In this document: positions 7,016 to 7,345 of the stretch, piece by piece | Numbering within the stretch: position 1 is the stretch's first letter | Layout of the letters: every line of letters starts with the position of its first letter | NCBI GenBank assembly: GCA_023145395.1 | Contig: JAGLDW010000065.1 | Coordinates: 1-7,345 of the forward strand | Length of the DNA: 7,345 bases | Reading direction: 5' to 3' | Origin: Lentisphaeria bacterium | GTDB lineage: Bacteria; Verrucomicrobiota; Lentisphaeria; Oligosphaerales; Lenti-02 | Position numbers and translations under genes: made by a program | The notes under the pieces: generated by a model | What the model saw: only the letters and a program-made list of their open reading frames with translations | Told to the model about the DNA's origin: nothing | Database searches by the model: none

Positions 7016-7022
7016 CGAAATC

Positions 7023-7310
7023 ATGGGCGAGGCGCTACGCGTGACAGGGATCGTCTTCGGTTGCATCCTCTTCTACCTGACCATGTTCCTCGGGGTCGTC
7101 ATCATCCCCGTCGGATTTCCCGGGCAGTTCCTCGTCGCGGCCGCCGTGCTCGTCTTCACGCTTGCCAGCACGCGCAAGCATGACGCATCCCGCACCGTGG
7201 CCAAGGGCGCATTGATCGGACGCATCGTTGGCACCGTGGTCAAAGTCGGCTGCGCCATGGCCATGATCGCGCTGACCACCGCCACACTCGTGGTCCACGC
7301 ATTCAAGTGA
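7023..7310 (+). CDS. Small membrane protein resembling a shortened DUF456 protein
   Basis: This 95-residue protein has three likely membrane segments: about 7-27, 30-48 and 66-92. The first two carry IIPVGFPGQFLVAAAVLVF, which resembles the N-terminal proline and glycine signature of DUF456 proteins. The last part, GALIGRIVGTVVKVGCAMAMI, resembles the C-terminal DUF456 segment. DUF456 proteins are usually about 160 residues and have a glycine-rich middle with further membrane segments; here the two ends are joined by about 14 charged or polar residues (TRKHDASRTV). It may be an internally deleted or naturally short relative. DUF456 has no established function. It is transcribed away from the operon and has no obvious link to it. 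The open reading frame, ribosome binding site and membrane pattern are seen directly; the family call is from recognition. Confidence 0.75.
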   Translation: MGEALRVTGIVFGCILFYLTMFLGVVIIPVGFPGQFLVAAAVLVFTLASTRKHDASRTVAKGALIGRIVGTVVKVGCAMAMIALTTATLVVHAFK

Positions 7311-7317
7311 CAATGCA

Positions 7318-7332
7318 CTGCGGAGTTCGCAG
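7318..7332. terminator. Weak hairpin after the DUF456-like gene
   Basis: CTGCG (7318-7322) and CGCAG (7328-7332) can pair around GAGTT, starting seven bases after the stop codon. No T-run follows before the window ends, so termination is only a possibility. Confidence 0.2.
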
Positions 7333-7345
7333 GACACGGCCGCTG

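Larger units (their letters stand above)
6714..7022. other. Divergent intergenic region
   Basis: About 309 bp separate the start of the leftward operon from the start of the rightward membrane-protein gene. Promoters for both should lie here, yet I find no pair of -35 and -10 hexamers I would defend on either strand. The region does hold a cluster of inverted repeats near the operon, a longer inverted repeat in the middle, and a 12-bp direct repeat; each is listed separately. Confidence 0.6.

Noticed and set aside
6710..7066. Minus-strand open frame of 118 codons covering the divergent intergenic region
   Set aside because: It ends at the propeller gene start and begins inside the DUF456-like gene; no family resemblance and no convincing ribosome binding site.

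Overview
The window looks like a piece of a GC-rich bacterial chromosome, most plausibly from the PVC superphylum (Planctomycetes, Lentisphaerae, Kiritimatiellae or Verrucomicrobia). That placement is an inference from two protein types typical of those genomes: a very large secreted PQQ-like beta-propeller protein and a DUF4838 protein of the alpha-glucuronidase-like type. No rRNA, tRNA, transposase, CRISPR array or phage gene is visible.

Layout, left to right. Bases 1-242 are non-coding and hold three tandem hairpins (about 11-87) and a small degenerate 8-bp-period repeat (158-185). Bases 243-2732 (minus strand) encode an exported DUF4838 protein with a C-terminal CBM9-like domain. After a 51-bp gap, bases 2784-6713 (minus strand) encode a 1309-residue exported protein: a PQQ-like propeller interrupted by a degenerate methyltransferase-like segment and ending in a LamG-like lectin domain. 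Bases 6714-7022 are a divergent intergenic region with several short inverted and direct repeats but no convincing promoter. Bases 7023-7310 (plus strand) encode a 95-residue membrane protein resembling a shortened DUF456 protein. The last 35 bases hold only a weak hairpin.

The two minus-strand genes are probably one operon, transcribed leftward from the 6714-7022 region. Both products carry export signals and end in beta-sandwich domains of carbohydrate-binding type, so together they look like a surface or periplasmic glycan-related pair. The substrate and reaction cannot be read from the sequence.

The most concrete anomaly is a 14-codon stretch of the DUF4838 gene (about 1241-1287) that seems to be read in the wrong frame. 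It is bounded by a C5 run and a second compensating event. The neighbouring frame there gives a more family-like peptide and much better third-position GC. The other notable points are the degenerate methyltransferase-like insert, the tandem CCTG-loop hairpins, and the DUF456-like protein that appears to lack its middle. I found no clear evidence of a wholly new system.
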